IMG/VR virus record: IMGVR_UViG_3300043409_001462
Coordinates: 1-64,000 of that record
Reading direction: 5' to 3' (one strand)
From: a virus
DNA length: 64,000 nucleotides
In this document: piece after piece, positions 53,201 through 61,450 of the stretch
Layout: the number at the start of each line of letters is the position of its first letter
Numbering within the stretch: position 1 is the stretch's first letter
Made by a program: the position numbers and the translations under genes
Notes under the pieces: generated by a model
Told to the model about the DNA's origin: nothing
Databases searched by the model: none
What the model saw: the letters and a program-made list of their open reading frames with translations, nothing else

Positions 53201-53473
53201 TTTACTGGTGACAATACAACAGCAATATTTACGCTAACCAATTCAGTAGCAAATCAAAGGAACGTAATTGTTTCTATTAATGGTTTGCTGCAGGTTCCAG
53301 TAACTCATTATACTATTTCAGGAACAACATTAACATTCACTGATGCTCCTTATACTGGAGCTGTTATTGAAGCAAGAAGTATAGAAGGTGTTGCGCTTGT
53401 TAGTGGAGGTTCTGGTGGAACAATTTCTAGTGGTGATCTATTCATAGGTTCAATGCTCTTAGGCGGAATGTAA
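50222..53473 (+). CDS. long tail fibre with 42-residue repeats
   Basis: A 1083-residue protein. Head motif IQIQFRRGTAAQWASANTTL then TQGELGLEIDTSYFKIGDGN. Residues about 410-650 and 785-880 hold repeats containing SSNLANYQTTAGLSANVATL and SAANVVSN. Two copies of an internal beta unit with LVIQDAVISLH or LVVKDSVISLH and YHYYDT occur (about 240-330 and 675-760), an internal duplication. The C-terminal 80 residues include FTNGQSISVNNF and a tip domain (SQSFTGDNTTAIFTL, VIVSINGLLQVPVTHYTISG). Ends LLGGM. Confidence 0.72.
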   Translation: MAIQIQFRRGTAAQWASANTTLTQGELGLEIDTSYFKIGDGNTAWTNLGYAISQLANNATHANNSAYLGGLIATGYQTTAGLAANVVTLEANSATYLGGNTAATLRTYTDDRAANAYSNSVSYVETQISGKIANSITANSATAYTNAVNIAAADASAKVGGVISYVGVVIGTANTAMVANAEAAYTNSTIFASNATNINTGTLSETRLPYRMNQNVRTTDNVTFNDMAITGNLTVTGNTTIVGANNLVVKDSVISLHTQANLAAWTSNDGKLVGVAYHYYDTQDRQALLAMNPSNTFLTYYKTSTDAAIADPTGTDLGTIQADTFYAGNSTVYSTVNATVYSGTANNASYLNGNSAATLISLSSTSYTNAVSYTDTKIGLVNTAITANSSAAYSNAVLYVDNKLYVNSAQLSSNLSSYQTTAGLSANVATLTSNSASFIGTLPAVNVVSNSQLSSNLANYVTTTNLTNNLANYQTTAGLSSNVATLTSNSASFVGAVSAANVVSNAQLVANLANYATTTAATAYAATAYSNAVSYVDAKPYVNTSQLSSNLANYQTTAGLSANVATLTSNSTSFVGAVSAANVVSNTQLSSNLANYQTTAGLAANVATLTANNSSFIGAISAVNVVSNSQLSSNLSGYASLSGATFTGAVQISNNLTVSGNITFSGNSVSVGANSLVIQDAVISLHTNSSLGALSSNDGKLIGIEYHYYDTSDKHALLAINQSNAFLSYYKTATDAAIGDPTGILLGTIQADTFYAGNSTVYTTTNSTIYTGTSNNTLYVGTVSAANVVSNAQLAANLANFASSGSLSGYQTTAGLAANVATLTSNSTNFVGTVSAANVVSNSQLSSNLANYQTTAGLSANVATLASNNALYLGGVAAASYVNTTGSYSITGVHTYNANIVISTLAGISTNGTFGTSGQVLTTNGSVVYWAPTGAGSFTNGQSISVNNFVISGVITANSSNGTAGQVLTSNSTGVYWDAPAVSITAANATSQSFTGDNTTAIFTLTNSVANQRNVIVSINGLLQVPVTHYTISGTTLTFTDAPYTGAVIEARSIEGVALVSGGSGGTISSGDLFIGSMLLGGM
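51450..52840 (+). repeat. dispersed 126-bp coding repeats
   Basis: Several copies of a unit of about 42 codons (landmarks NYQTTAGL and SAANVVSN), with near-identical stretches that make this part of the gene prone to unequal recombination. Confidence 0.7.
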
Positions 53474-53482
53474 GAGGAAACA

Positions 53483-53809
53483 ATGGCAACAACATATAAA
53501 GTATTAGGTAATGTTAATCCAGCTTCAACAACAGCGACAACATTATATACAGTACCAGCAGCAACAAGTACAATTGTATCAACAATAAACGTTTGTAATC
53601 AAGGAGCAACTGGTTCTTTCAGAATAGCTATTAGACCAGCTGGAGCTACATTAGCAGCAAGTCATTACATTGCATATGATACACCAATCCCAGCTACTGA
53701 CTCAGTAGCATTAACAATGGGTATAACTCTAGCAACAACAGATGTTATAACTGTTTATGCTAGTTCAGCAACTATGTCATTTTTAGCATTTGGATCTGAG
53801 ATTACGTAA
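53483..53809 (+). CDS. small virion protein, probably jelly-roll
   Basis: A 108-residue beta-rich protein (ATTYKVLGNVNPASTTATTL then YTVPAATSTIVSTINVCNQG and DVITVYASSATMSFLAFGSE). Such proteins accompany fibre genes in cyanophages; they may be fibre tips or decoration subunits. AGAGGAAA precedes the ATG. The stop overlaps the ATG of the glycine-rich gene. Confidence 0.62.
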   Translation: MATTYKVLGNVNPASTTATTLYTVPAATSTIVSTINVCNQGATGSFRIAIRPAGATLAASHYIAYDTPIPATDSVALTMGITLATTDVITVYASSATMSFLAFGSEIT

Positions 53810-54891
53810 TGTCGATTAGAGTACTTTCACAAAGAAAACTCAGTAGTAATAGAATAAACACTACTAATGTTATTGCGCCTTACGCTGCAGAATACATAGT
53901 TGTAGCTGGTGGTGGAGGTGGTGGTGGAGCTGCTACGCCTGCTTGGTCTATAGGTAGTGGAGGCGGAGGCGCTGGTGGTTATCTTGCAAGCTCAGTTTTA
54001 CTAGTATCTGGAACAACATATAATTTTGTAATTGGTGGAGGAGGAGCTGGTCAAACTTATGTTCGTGGATCAAATGGGAGCAATACTACTGGATTTGGTG
54101 TAACTTCAATTGGTGGCGGTGGTGGTGGTACACAACAAATTTTTGCTGGTGCTGCAGGAGGCTCTGGTGGCGGTGGTGCAGCGGATCAAAATAATGTCGT
54201 TGGTTCTGGTGGCGCAGGAACAGCTGGTCAAGGCAGTAACGGTTCTGCAGGAGCTACTAACGCAGTTTACCAACAAGCCGCTGCATCTGGTGGTGGTGGT
54301 GGTGGAGCTGGTGCAGCCGCAACTAATCAAAATGGTGGCAATGGATTAGCCACTACTATAAGCGGTACAACAGCTTCTTTCACAGGATCAATATCAGGAA
54401 CATCATTGACTGTAAGTGCTGTTTCATACGGAACTATAAGAAGCGGCGCAGTTATAACAGGATCAAGTATACAATCTAATACAATTATAATGGGTCTTGT
54501 TGAAAATGGTGGCGTTGGAACTTACACTGTAAATGTTTCACAATTTACCTCATCAAATACTATCACAATATCACAACTTTATTATGCAGGTGGTGGCGGT
54601 GGTGGCAGTCGTGGTGGATATCCAGTTGGTACGGGTGGAGTAGGTGGAGCAGGAGACGGTAGATCTGGCGCAGCTGGTTACAGCGCTTTAGCCTACACAG
54701 GCGGTGGTGGAGGCGGATGTGGTGGAACGAATAATATAGCAGGTGGAAATGGAGGTTCTGGTGTAGTAATATTAGCAGTTCCAACAAGTTCATACACTGG
54801 AATAACTGGAGGTTCTCCAACAGCAAATAATACTGTCAGAGCTGGTTACACAATTTTAACATATACTGCATCTGGATCGTATACCGCATAA
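53809..54891 (+). CDS. glycine-rich adhesin/fibre tip protein
   Basis: A 360-residue protein. After a 30-residue linker comes AAEYIVVAGGGGGGGAATPA and long Gly-rich runs typical of glycine-rich fibre-tip domains, which may form polyglycine-II sandwiches as in the adhesins of T-even relatives. A non-Gly insertion (about 180-255; TASFTGSISGTSLTVSAVSY) splits the Gly-rich part. It ends VRAGYTILTYTASGSYTA, shared with the tips of the next fibres. Probably recognises host receptor. Confidence 0.7.
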   Translation: MSIRVLSQRKLSSNRINTTNVIAPYAAEYIVVAGGGGGGGAATPAWSIGSGGGGAGGYLASSVLLVSGTTYNFVIGGGGAGQTYVRGSNGSNTTGFGVTSIGGGGGGTQQIFAGAAGGSGGGGAADQNNVVGSGGAGTAGQGSNGSAGATNAVYQQAAASGGGGGGAGAAATNQNGGNGLATTISGTTASFTGSISGTSLTVSAVSYGTIRSGAVITGSSIQSNTIIMGLVENGGVGTYTVNVSQFTSSNTITISQLYYAGGGGGGSRGGYPVGTGGVGGAGDGRSGAAGYSALAYTGGGGGGCGGTNNIAGGNGGSGVVILAVPTSSYTGITGGSPTANNTVRAGYTILTYTASGSYTA

Positions 54892-54892
54892 C

Positions 54893-54900
54893 AATAAATA
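54893..54900 (+). promoter_or_regulatory. putative late promoter (AATAAATA)
   Basis: AATAAATA just after the preceding stop and 24 nt before the next ATG. Confidence 0.5.
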
Positions 54901-54924
54901 AACAGTAACTAATTGGAATTTTAA

Positions 54925-57900
54925 ATGGCTGTTCAAAAGATACTTTCGCAACAAATAGCTAACACTGGTGGTACAGCAGGGCAGGTTCTTGTTGCCAACT
55001 CTACTGGTGTTACTTGGGGTGATGCTAATAACGCAACAAACCTCGGTGGTGTTGCGGCTGCTTCTTACGTTAACACAGCTGGCGCGTATACCAGAACAGG
55101 TGTTACTACATTTAATGCAAATGCAGTTATTGGGCCAACTGGCGAGTTAGTATTCGACGCTAATTCTGGTATCTATGCCAATGGATCACTTGGTACGGCT
55201 GGCCAGGTATTAACTTCTAATGCAACAACTATATATTGGGCTAACTCTTCTGGCGGTGGCGGTGGGTTTACCAATGGTCAGTCAATTTCAGTTAATAACT
55301 TTGTGGTGTCTGGTTCATTTACTGCTAACGGGTCAGTTGGTGCGTCTGGTCAAACATTATTATCAACTGGTACTGGTGTACAGTGGGGTACAAATTCGCC
55401 TGCGTATAATTATAGCACACAGCTTAACGGCGCTGCTCATTTTTTCACTTTTCCTTCTAATGCAGCATTTGGTTTCGGTACAGGTGATTTTACAATTGAA
55501 TGTTGGATATATCCAATAATACTGAGTGCTGGAAGTCAACCTCTTATAGATTTTCGAAATGCTAACTCAGGTGCTTATCCAACCCTATTCATAAACGGTT
55601 CAACTGTTAGTTATTACGTAAACAGCGCCACTAGAATATCTGCAGGAAGTACAATATCAAATAACAATTGGTATCACTTAGCACTTGTAAGAATAAGCGG
55701 TTCGACTAAATTATACATCAATGGTGTACAATCGGGAAGTACTTACGCTGATACTACGAATTACCTTACATCTCCCATAACCATTGGTAATTTTAATGAT
55801 GGTGTAGGTGGCTCATATACAAATGGATTAATTACAAATGCTCGTGTTGTAAAAGGAACTGGCGTTTATACAGGAGCATTTACAGTTCCAACAAGTCCAT
55901 TATCAGCAATATCTGGAACATCGCTTTTAACTTGTAATTCTATTACTCCGAGTGATTCATCATCATATAATTTTGCACCAATTAATAATGGTCTTGCTGT
56001 TGGTACAGCTACTCAATCACCATTCACCTCCACCACAGTATCAATACCAACCAGTTCACTTACTGCAGTAAACCAACAATTCACTGGCGACGGATCAACA
56101 ACTACATTCTCTGTTGCTGGTGGTTATACTCCAAATGCTATTGCTGTTTATTATAATGGTTTGAAACTTCGTAATGGTTCAGACGTTACTGTTACTAATG
56201 GTTCAACTGTTGTGTTTGCTATTGCGCCTCAAATTGGTGCAATGCTTGACGTGGTGGCATCTGTTCCAACAACTTATAGTTCGATTACTCCTGTTGGATA
56301 CAGCGTATTGTTTAACGGAACAAATCAGTATTTTACTATACCAAACAATACTGCATTTACTATGGGAACTAGTGATTTTACAATTGAATATTGGGCTTAT
56401 ATTACATCAGGTAGTAGAGATTCTAGTGTATATGCTAAAGGAGCTACTAGTGCAATATATAGATTAACTACTGGGTTTAACACATCTAATCAAGTTACGG
56501 CTGGTATACCAAATGCTGCTGGTAATGGATGGACACAACTACTTGTCGGTTCTGCTGTTTCAGTTAATAAATGGGTTCATGTAGCTTTAGTAAGGTCAGC
56601 TGGAACAGCAACTCTTTATTTAAATGGCATTGCTGTAGCTTCTGGTGCTGCTAGTAACTCTTTATATGATGATGGAACTGCTCTTGCTATAGGTACTACT
56701 GGTTCTGTAACTCCTGCTTCCTATTTTGCTGGCTATATTTCAAATTTACGTGTCGTTAAAGGCGTTGCAGTTTATACAGGATCATTCTTACCAACTGGCC
56801 CATTAGCTGCTGTTCAATTAGCAACATCAACTCAATCGGCAATCACTGGCACACAAACATCACTACTTACTTGTAACGGACCAACGATTATTGATGGTTC
56901 AACTAATGCGTTCACAATAACTAATAATGGAACTGCAACTGTATCAACTGCTATTGTTCCCACATTTACTAATGTGACGGTTACTAATACTAGTAACACA
57001 GCTGGAGGTTTTTCTTGGCAGTCTGTTCAATCAACTAATTTTACTGCTGTTGCTGGTTATGCTTATCCAGTCAATACTACAGCTGGTTCAATTACAGTAA
57101 CATTACCCGCAAGTCCATCCCCAGGTAACATTGTACAAATAACAGACTATGCTGGCACATTTGGAACATATCCAGTTACCGCTGTTAGAAATGGATCGCT
57201 TATAACTGGATTAACTATAAATGCCACTTTAGGATCATCTCGTGGAAGTTATTCTTTTGTTTATATAGATTCTACTCAAGGCTGGATAACTTATTCTGTT
57301 TCTGTAACAAATATATTTCAACCGTATGCGGCAACATATTTAATGGTCGCGGGCGGAGGTGGAGGTTCTGGTGGCTCAACAGGCGCATGGGAAGGCGGTG
57401 GTGGTGGTGCTGGTGGATTATTAACTGGAAGTACAAACCTATCGCCTGGAACAACTTACAGTTTTGTTGTTGGTGGTGGTGGACCAGGAGGTGCTGGCGG
57501 TTCGAGTGCTGGTACTTCTGGTTCAAACTCTACTGGATTTACATTATCAGCAATTGGTGGTGGAAATGGAAGAGGATCAGTAGGTGCTGGTGGAGCTGGC
57601 GGTTCTGGTGGCGGAACTTGGAATGGTGCGGGTGGCGCTGGAACAGTTGGTCAAGGTAATGCTGGAGCTTCAGGAAATGCAACTAATGCTGCTGGTGGTG
57701 GTGGTGGCGCTGGTGCTGTTGGTGGTCTATCAAATGGTGGTGTTGGTGCAGCATCATCAATTACTGGTTCAGCAGTAACATATGCTGGCGGTGGCGGTGG
57801 TAGTCAAGGCGGCGTTGGAGGAGCTGGTGGTGGTGGCAACGCCTTCAACCCTGGCACAGCTAATCTTGGTGGTGGTGGAGGAGGAGGTAGCTCTAGTATG

Positions 57901-58050
57901 GGCGCAGGTGGCACTGGTGGTTCTGGCGTTGTGATTATTTCTATACCGACAGCAAACTATACAGCAGCTACAACTGGTTCACCAATAGTAACAACAAATG
58001 GTTCAAACACCATCATTAAATTCACAGCATCTGGTTCTTATACGGCTTAA
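54925..58050 (+). CDS. tail fibre with two LamG-like domains and glycine-rich tip
   Basis: A 1041-residue fibre. Residues about 1-160 are the shaft with GGVAAASYVNTAGAYTRTG and GFTNGQSISVNNFVVSG. Two LamG/concanavalin-type domains follow at about 165-325 (FGFGTGDFTIECWIYP, WYHLALVRISGSTKLYINGV) and 459-620 (FTMGTSDFTIEYWAYI, WVHVALVRSAGTATLYLNG). Between them is a short beta domain (NQQFTGDGSTTTFSVAGGYT). Residues about 808-1002 are Gly-rich. The end is IKFTASGSYTA. Likely binds surface sugars. Close paralogue of the gene at 61451. Confidence 0.75.
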   Translation: MAVQKILSQQIANTGGTAGQVLVANSTGVTWGDANNATNLGGVAAASYVNTAGAYTRTGVTTFNANAVIGPTGELVFDANSGIYANGSLGTAGQVLTSNATTIYWANSSGGGGGFTNGQSISVNNFVVSGSFTANGSVGASGQTLLSTGTGVQWGTNSPAYNYSTQLNGAAHFFTFPSNAAFGFGTGDFTIECWIYPIILSAGSQPLIDFRNANSGAYPTLFINGSTVSYYVNSATRISAGSTISNNNWYHLALVRISGSTKLYINGVQSGSTYADTTNYLTSPITIGNFNDGVGGSYTNGLITNARVVKGTGVYTGAFTVPTSPLSAISGTSLLTCNSITPSDSSSYNFAPINNGLAVGTATQSPFTSTTVSIPTSSLTAVNQQFTGDGSTTTFSVAGGYTPNAIAVYYNGLKLRNGSDVTVTNGSTVVFAIAPQIGAMLDVVASVPTTYSSITPVGYSVLFNGTNQYFTIPNNTAFTMGTSDFTIEYWAYITSGSRDSSVYAKGATSAIYRLTTGFNTSNQVTAGIPNAAGNGWTQLLVGSAVSVNKWVHVALVRSAGTATLYLNGIAVASGAASNSLYDDGTALAIGTTGSVTPASYFAGYISNLRVVKGVAVYTGSFLPTGPLAAVQLATSTQSAITGTQTSLLTCNGPTIIDGSTNAFTITNNGTATVSTAIVPTFTNVTVTNTSNTAGGFSWQSVQSTNFTAVAGYAYPVNTTAGSITVTLPASPSPGNIVQITDYAGTFGTYPVTAVRNGSLITGLTINATLGSSRGSYSFVYIDSTQGWITYSVSVTNIFQPYAATYLMVAGGGGGSGGSTGAWEGGGGGAGGLLTGSTNLSPGTTYSFVVGGGGPGGAGGSSAGTSGSNSTGFTLSAIGGGNGRGSVGAGGAGGSGGGTWNGAGGAGTVGQGNAGASGNATNAAGGGGGAGAVGGLSNGGVGAASSITGSAVTYAGGGGGSQGGVGGAGGGGNAFNPGTANLGGGGGGGSSSMGAGGTGGSGVVIISIPTANYTAATTGSPIVTTNGSNTIIKFTASGSYTA

Positions 58051-58059
58051 AGGTAAACA

Positions 58060-58536
58060 ATGACACAGATTCAACAATTAGGTTTTCTTGCTAATAATTT
58101 GACTGTAAATACAGCGGCCAATACAGCTACGATCACGAATGCATTGGTTGTTGGTAATAGTTCTGTTAATGTTGTTATTAATTCTTCTTCTGTTTATGTC
58201 AGTGGTGCTGCTCTTGGTGGTTCAACTAATGTCGCCGCTCAATATGCATGGACTAATACACATACATTTGGCGCCAATTTAACCATATCAAATACTTCTG
58301 AATTGATTTTAAGTACCAATGCTGGTATCTATGCTAATGGCTCGTTGGGCACAGCTGGTCAGTTATTAACATCCAATGGCACAACTGTTTATTGGTCTAC
58401 TGTTGCTGGTGGTGGGTTTACCAATGGTCAGTCTATTATGGTGTCTAATGTTGCTTTTTCAAATACATCAAACACAGCATCAGCTTATACATTCTATAAC
58501 ACATCAACAGCAAGTCTTGATACGGTATTTGTTTAA
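58060..58536 (+). CDS. short fibre-like protein lacking a receptor tip
   Basis: A 158-residue protein made only of shaft modules: AQYAWTNTHTFGANLTISNT, SLGTAGQLLTSNGTTVYWST and GGFTNGQSIMVSNVAF. It has no LamG or glycine-rich tip. It could be the N-terminal part of a former longer fibre, or a fibre base that joins the product of the next gene, whose ATG overlaps its stop (TAATGG). The next gene starts without a shaft, which supports the two-piece idea. Confidence 0.6.
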   Translation: MTQIQQLGFLANNLTVNTAANTATITNALVVGNSSVNVVINSSSVYVSGAALGGSTNVAAQYAWTNTHTFGANLTISNTSELILSTNAGIYANGSLGTAGQLLTSNGTTVYWSTVAGGGFTNGQSIMVSNVAFSNTSNTASAYTFYNTSTASLDTVFV

Positions 58537-61421
58537 TGGCATTAACTTCTAGATTAACATCAGCTGGCGACTTTTTAGTTACAAACCAGTTTGACGAATA
58601 TACATTACCAAGTAGTTCATATGCTACAGTATTCAGTGGTAGCCAATATCTTTCAACGCCAAACAGTAATGCTTTTGCTTTAACTGGCAATTTTACTATT
58701 GAATGTTGGGCATATTTTAATAATTTTAGTGATTACAGAACAGTTATAGGTATGTATGCATATGGTGCCTATTCAGGAGAATGGATTTTTCAACATATAA
58801 CAGGTACTAGTAAGATGGGGTTTTACCTAACTACAATAGGTAGTATAACATCAGGTCCAACAACCCTTAGTACAAATACCTGGTATCATATTGCTATGGT
58901 AAGATCAGGCACTACAATTACAGCATATATTAATGGTGTTTCTCAAGGAACATTAACATCTTCTGCTACAATAGGATATAATAACGGACCTCTTTATATT
59001 GGAGCGCCTCAAAATATTGGTTCTGCTAGAATGAACGGATTTATATCTAATGTTCGTATAGTTAATGGTACAGCATTATATACTTCAGCTTTTACGCCTC
59101 CAATATCACCGTTAACTGCCATCACAAACACTTCATTTCTTACCTGTCAAAATCCAACAATCATTGATAATTCAACTAATGCATTAACTATAACAAACAA
59201 TGGTACAGCAACAACAACCAATGTTCCATCTACATTCTATAGTGGTTTGTTTAACGGTAGTTCTCAATACTTAACTGGGGGTGGAGGCAGCACATCTCTT
59301 TATCTTGATGGCGCTTTTACTATAGAATTTTGGATAAATGGAAGCGGTGGTGGTTTTTATAGATATATGTTTTCAAAGTTAGCTGCATATACAGCAACGA
59401 ACAATGTAAGTTTAGCTTTTAGAAACGGAAATGGTACTGCTTTCGCAATCTTTAGAGGCGGGGCTGGTGGAAGTGCGGTAGTATTTTCTGGAGGAACCGT
59501 AACAGATGGTGTTTGGTATCATATTGCTATTGTTCGTAATTCAGCCAGTAGTTTGTATAAAGTTTTCATTAATGGTGTAGGATATAATTGGGCGATAAAT
59601 GATAATGGCGTGTTTGATTACAGCACTTTTACTATAATGGGCAATCCAAACGATGGCGGTTCTTCTCTTGCTCAAACAGCAACTGGTGGATATCTATCCA
59701 ATCTTAGAGTTGTTAAAGGAACTGCATTATACACCACTAACTTTACTCCACCAACAAGACAACTAACAGCTGTGGCTGGTACATCATTATTAACGTTACA
59801 ATCGCCGACTATAATTGATAAATCTAATACACCATTAACTATAACTAATAATGGAACTGCAGTTGTAAAAAATCCAATATCATGGAATACAGTAAAAAGA
59901 GAATTTTCTGATGGAACATTCCAAACATTTAACGATATTGATGAGTATACATTACCAAATAGTGTATATGCCACACAATTTAATGGTAGCTCTCAGTACT
60001 TGAGTTTAGCATCTAATGCAGCATTTCAACCAGGTTCAGGCAGTTTTAGTATTGAAGCTTGGATATATCCATTAAATACGTCTCAAGGGTGTATAGCTTT
60101 TTTTGGCGGAACAACCTCTTATTGGGGCATACGTTTTGAAAGAAACTCTGGCGGCGGATTACAAGTTCTATTAACAACAGATGCTGCTTCTTGGCAAATT
60201 AATTATACTGCAGGAAGCGTAACAAATAATGTTTGGAGTCATGTAGCTCTAGTAAAAAATGGAACCTCTGTTTTAATATTTCTTAATGGTGTGCAAGTAG
60301 GTACAACTCAAACAATATCTGGTTCGGTTTACACAGGTGGAACTTTGAATCAAATTGGTGTTTGTTATAATGTTAATTATTTTAATGGTTATATTTCTAA
60401 TTTTAGATTTGTTAAAGGTACAGCATTATACACAGCAGCATTTACTCCATCAATAGCGCCATTAACTGCTATTACAAATACATCTTTATTAACTTGTCAA
60501 AATCCAACGATCATTGATAACTCAACAAATGCATTTACTATAACCAATAATGGTTCAGCAACAACCTCTAAAGTAACAACAGGTGCTAGTTTTATACAAA
60601 CAAAAAGTAGATTGTTTAGTGATGGAGTTTTGCAGGTTGCTAATAGTTTTGATGAATACTCAATATCAGTATTGAACGTTGATTACCTTGTTGCAGCTGG
60701 TGGCGGTGGTGGTGCTGGTTATGGGTTGAATGTTGGTGGTGCTGGTGGTGGTGCTGGTGGCTTACTAACAGGTTCCTCTGTACTAGCAAGATCAGTATTA
60801 TATACTGTTGTTATTGGTAGCGGTGGTGCTACTGGCGGAAATAATGCTAGTGGTGGAAATGGTTCGGATAGTTCGTTTACTGGAACTGGTATATCTGTCA
60901 CATCGAAGGGTGGTGGTAAGGGTGGATTCTGGAATAACGAAGCTGGTAACGGTGGTTCTGGTGGTGGTTCAACTGGCGGTGCAGGTACAGTTGCTGGTAA
61001 AGGTGTTTATCCTGGATCAACTTATCTTGATGCACCAAGACAAGGTTATGATGGTGCACTTGGTAGCGGCAACTTAGGTTATACAGCTAGTACTGGTGGT
61101 GGTGGCGGTGGTGCTGGAGGTGCAGGATCAGGATCAACAGGCGGTACAGGTGTTGCTAGTTCTATTACAGGAACCAGTGTCACATATTGCGCTGGTGGTT
61201 CTGGTGGATCGTATAGTTCAGCATCTCCTGGATCAGCCGCTCTTGGTTGTGGTGGTAGAGGTGCTTACAGTAATTTCAGTGAATTGGGTGGTTCTGGTGT
61301 TGTTATTATTCGTTTCCCAGAAGCATTCCCACCAACATCTACAACTGGCTCACCAACTGTTACTAATACTGGTGGATATAAGATTTACCAGTGGACTTCA
61401 TCTGGCTCTATTACTTTCTAA
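58536..61421 (+). CDS. receptor-binding protein with three LamG-like domains and glycine-rich tip
   Basis: A 961-residue protein. Three LamG-like domains occupy about 30-190 (FALTGNFTIECWAYF, TWYHIAMVRSGTTITAYING), 235-405 (LDGAFTIEFWINGSGG) and 484-640 (FSIEAWIYPLNTSQG). Each of the first two copies is preceded by an (F/I)DEYTLP linker, and a third linker (SFDEYSIS) precedes the Gly-rich tip (about 720-918, VDYLVAAGGGGGAGYG). Ends YKIYQWTSSGSITF. No baseplate-anchoring head is present. Probably a carbohydrate-binding distal fibre. Confidence 0.73.
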   Translation: MALTSRLTSAGDFLVTNQFDEYTLPSSSYATVFSGSQYLSTPNSNAFALTGNFTIECWAYFNNFSDYRTVIGMYAYGAYSGEWIFQHITGTSKMGFYLTTIGSITSGPTTLSTNTWYHIAMVRSGTTITAYINGVSQGTLTSSATIGYNNGPLYIGAPQNIGSARMNGFISNVRIVNGTALYTSAFTPPISPLTAITNTSFLTCQNPTIIDNSTNALTITNNGTATTTNVPSTFYSGLFNGSSQYLTGGGGSTSLYLDGAFTIEFWINGSGGGFYRYMFSKLAAYTATNNVSLAFRNGNGTAFAIFRGGAGGSAVVFSGGTVTDGVWYHIAIVRNSASSLYKVFINGVGYNWAINDNGVFDYSTFTIMGNPNDGGSSLAQTATGGYLSNLRVVKGTALYTTNFTPPTRQLTAVAGTSLLTLQSPTIIDKSNTPLTITNNGTAVVKNPISWNTVKREFSDGTFQTFNDIDEYTLPNSVYATQFNGSSQYLSLASNAAFQPGSGSFSIEAWIYPLNTSQGCIAFFGGTTSYWGIRFERNSGGGLQVLLTTDAASWQINYTAGSVTNNVWSHVALVKNGTSVLIFLNGVQVGTTQTISGSVYTGGTLNQIGVCYNVNYFNGYISNFRFVKGTALYTAAFTPSIAPLTAITNTSLLTCQNPTIIDNSTNAFTITNNGSATTSKVTTGASFIQTKSRLFSDGVLQVANSFDEYSISVLNVDYLVAAGGGGGAGYGLNVGGAGGGAGGLLTGSSVLARSVLYTVVIGSGGATGGNNASGGNGSDSSFTGTGISVTSKGGGKGGFWNNEAGNGGSGGGSTGGAGTVAGKGVYPGSTYLDAPRQGYDGALGSGNLGYTASTGGGGGGAGGAGSGSTGGTGVASSITGTSVTYCAGGSGGSYSSASPGSAALGCGGRGAYSNFSELGGSGVVIIRFPEAFPPTSTTGSPTVTNTGGYKIYQWTSSGSITF

Positions 61422-61427
61422 TAAATA
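61420..61427 (+). promoter_or_regulatory. putative late promoter (AATAAATA)
   Basis: AATAAATA overlapping the TAA stop of the preceding gene (61419-61421), 23 nt before the next ATG. Confidence 0.5.
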
Positions 61428-61450
61428 AGTAAAATAACAGGTAACAATCG

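Noticed and set aside
54106-61428. Leucine- or valine-rich open frames overlapping glycine-rich fibre regions
   Set aside because: GGT/GGA-rich codons read in another frame give long open stretches of Val/Leu/Trp. They are shadows of the glycine-rich domains.
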